This document shows, piece by piece, positions 34,206-35,401 of a stretch of 35,401 nt of DNA. A program made the position numbers and the translations under genes. The stretch is from CAZUVM01 sp964623885 (GTDB lineage Bacteria > Verrucomicrobiota > Verrucomicrobiia > Limisphaerales > UBA8199), in the NCBI GenBank assembly GCA_964623885.1, contig CAZUVM010000171.1:1-35401 (forward strand), read 5' to 3'. The notes under the pieces were generated by a model. It was not told the origin of the DNA. It made no database searches and worked only from the letters and a program-made list of their open reading frames with translations. How positions within the stretch are numbered: the first letter of the stretch is position 1; every line of letters begins with the position of its first letter.

Positions 34206-34621
34206 AACTCCGTTCCCCACTTCGTAAACGCCGGACGCGGCTGGAGATCATTCCTTTGATCGACATCATGTTCTTTCTCCTCGCCTCGTTCATGATGGTC
34301 AGCCTGCAGATGCAGAAAGTTCGCACCCTGAAGGCCAGCCTGCCCACCGCGACGGTGGCGACCTCGACCGCCAAACCGGACATGGTCACTCTGACTGTGG
34401 ATCGGAATGGGCAGGTGGTGATGGACAGCAAGCCGATCTCCTTTCCCGATCTTGAGACGCTGTTGACCAACCGCTACAGCTTCAACACCAACCTCCCTGT
34501 TTACATCACCGGCACAAGGGATGCCACGCATGGCTCGGTGATGTATGTGCTGGATTTTGTCAAACGCGCCGGCATTCAGCGTGTCGCCATCGCCGTAAAA
34601 GCGGCTCCGGGTCGCTCCTGA
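34202..34621 (+). CDS. exbD: ExbD/TolR family protein, second copy
   Basis: 139 residues, a paralogue of the preceding gene. Both contain EIIPLIDIMFFLLASFMMVS; about 60 bases around this helix differ at only a few positions at DNA level, while the periplasmic domains are much more diverged (LKASLPTATVATSTAKPDMV and TLTVDRNGQVVMDSKPISF here). Two ExbD proteins may form a heterodimer in the ExbB pore. ATGA overlap with the first copy shows coupled translation. Confidence 0.93.
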   Translation: MKLRSPLRKRRTRLEIIPLIDIMFFLLASFMMVSLQMQKVRTLKASLPTATVATSTAKPDMVTLTVDRNGQVVMDSKPISFPDLETLLTNRYSFNTNLPVYITGTRDATHGSVMYVLDFVKRAGIQRVAIAVKAAPGRS

Positions 34622-34627
34622 ACTAAA

Positions 34628-35161
34628 ATGAAAAATTTCCAGCAGAACCTGCTTATCGTTGTAGCGCTCAGCCTGTGTGGTTTGTGCGTGTACCAGTGGT
34701 ATGGCCAGACGCTCCAGCGCAATGAAATCCAAAAACTGGAGCAGTCGGTTTATGAGAAATCAGCCGCCATCCAAGGTTACACCAATTCCATCCGAACGAT
34801 GGACCAGCAAATTGCGCAGATGGATGCCCGGCTCACCGAGCTTAAAGGGGAGGCCAAAACCAACGTCGATCTCATTATCAGCCAGAGGCTCGAGCTCAAC
34901 CGGTTGCAGATTACGGCCGAGGGTTTGACCAACCAGATCACCGAATACAAAGGGGCGGTATCGAACCTGCAAGGAAAGTTGAAGGAGGCCTACGACGGGA
35001 TTCAAAAACAGAACGAGGCCATGAAAGAGCTGGTGGCCCAGCGGGATGAGTTCGTCAAAAAGTTCAACGATGAGGTGAAGGATCGCAACGACGTCGTTAA
35101 CAAGTATAACAACCTGGTTCGCCAGGTCGAAAAGAACCAGGCTGCCAACAGCAAACAGTGA
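34628..35161 (+). CDS. Membrane-anchored coiled-coil protein of the Ton/ABC locus
   Basis: 177 residues. One N-terminal membrane segment (LLIVVALSLCGLCVYQWYG, residues about 8-26), then an almost continuous heptad-rich coiled coil with Gln/Lys/Glu/Leu spacing (LEQSVYEKSAAIQGY, MDQQIAQMDARLTELKGEA, LNRLQITAEGLTNQITEYK, KELVAQRDEFVKKFNDEV). It has no enzyme motif. It lies six bases after the second exbD and 11 before the ABC ATPase, so it is part of the operon. It might bridge inner and outer membrane components, an inference from place and shape. Confidence 0.8.
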   Translation: MKNFQQNLLIVVALSLCGLCVYQWYGQTLQRNEIQKLEQSVYEKSAAIQGYTNSIRTMDQQIAQMDARLTELKGEAKTNVDLIISQRLELNRLQITAEGLTNQITEYKGAVSNLQGKLKEAYDGIQKQNEAMKELVAQRDEFVKKFNDEVKDRNDVVNKYNNLVRQVEKNQAANSKQ

Positions 35162-35172
35162 GGGCGAAGACT

Positions 35173-35401
35173 ATGAATGCGAGCATGTCGCTAGACCGTA
35201 TAAGCCCTGAGCCGGCGCCCAGCGCGCCCGCTGAAAAGACGGCCCGGCCGGAGCCGATTTTGAGAATCGAAAACCTCTGTGTTGAGTATCGCAACCGCAG
35301 CTCGGGCTCCCCGGTAAAACGAGCGGTCAACGGCCTGAACCTGTCGGTGAACCAGGGCGAAGTGTTCGGGTTCCTTGGGCCGAATGGGGCAGGCAAGACG
35401 A
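35173..35401 (+). CDS. ABC transporter ATP-binding protein, 3' end beyond window
   Basis: Only the first 76 codons are visible. A Ser/Pro/Ala-rich leader of about 30 residues is followed by ILRIENLCVEYRNR, then AVNGLNLSVNQGEVFGFLGPNGAGKT, the ABC ATPase start with Walker A at the window edge. An ATG four codons downstream is an alternative start. The spacing of the sequence (FGFLGPNGAGKT) resembles ABC-2 export or GldA-type ATPases. A permease gene is expected just beyond the right edge. Confidence 0.85.
   Translation, partial: MNASMSLDRISPEPAPSAPAEKTARPEPILRIENLCVEYRNRSSGSPVKRAVNGLNLSVNQGEVFGFLGPNGAGKT

Noticed and set aside
34199..34732. 177-residue minus-strand open frame opposite the second exbD
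   Set aside because: His-rich shadow of the ExbD codons with no start signal; exbD is certain.

Overview
The window looks like a piece of chromosome from a free-living Gram-negative bacterium of the Verrucomicrobiota, most likely near Pedosphaera/Limisphaerales. This is inferred from a LamG-like secreted protein, a large exported protein ending in a short beta-rich domain of a kind I associate with that phylum, an ECF42-type sigma factor with a DGPF protein, two PilT-type ATPases, and GC-rich DNA carrying hairpin repeats. No 16S or other definitive marker is present. There are no rRNA or tRNA genes, no CRISPR array, no transposase and no phage genes that I can see.

Layout. 1-705: 5' part of a LamG-like secreted protein (minus). 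1205-4521: metG, overlapped by ATGA with a secreted alpha/beta hydrolase. 4702-7851 (minus): a GcvR-like tandem-ACT protein, adk, a DUF4142 protein and a secreted Gly/His/Tyr-rich protein. 8018-10482 (plus): grpE-dnaJ-rsmE. 10490-11791 (minus): a MidA/NDUFAF7-type methyltransferase carrying an in-frame repeat insertion. 11845-15317 (plus): pilT, a second pilT/pilU-like ATPase, a degenerate receiver-like protein and a CvpA-like membrane protein. 15321-16970 (minus): a TPR lipoprotein. 17043-22724 (plus): a DUF362 protein, an internally duplicated 955-residue exported protein and an ACT-fused malic enzyme. 22845-24143 (minus): a second exported alpha/beta hydrolase. 24359-26236 (plus): a sigma-54 activator with an unrecognised N-terminal domain.

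26537-29294 is an ECF42 module: a YCII/DGPF protein, a PhnB-like VOC protein and an ECF42 sigma factor with a long C-terminal extension. It has no anti-sigma gene and is interrupted by two families of hairpin repeats.

29643 to the right edge is a Ton-energised transport locus: a small His/Cys membrane-anchored protein, a TonB-dependent receptor, TonB, ExbB, two tandem ExbD proteins, a coiled-coil membrane protein, and the start of an ABC ATPase cut by the window edge. Genes from the receptor onward are 14 bases or less apart or overlap by ATGA, so they probably form one transcript that powers outer-membrane uptake and couples it to an ABC transporter.

The most unusual signals are the repeats. 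A composite CTCTCCCC-type hairpin repeat lies between the YCII and VOC genes, and a diverged copy is translated in-frame inside the methyltransferase. A second family, a GGGACGCCG hairpin, occurs three times, and one copy encodes part of the N-terminus of the ECF42 sigma factor. The best candidates for undescribed biology are the Ton/ExbD-ExbD/coiled-coil/ABC locus with its small leader protein, and repeat-derived coding sequence.
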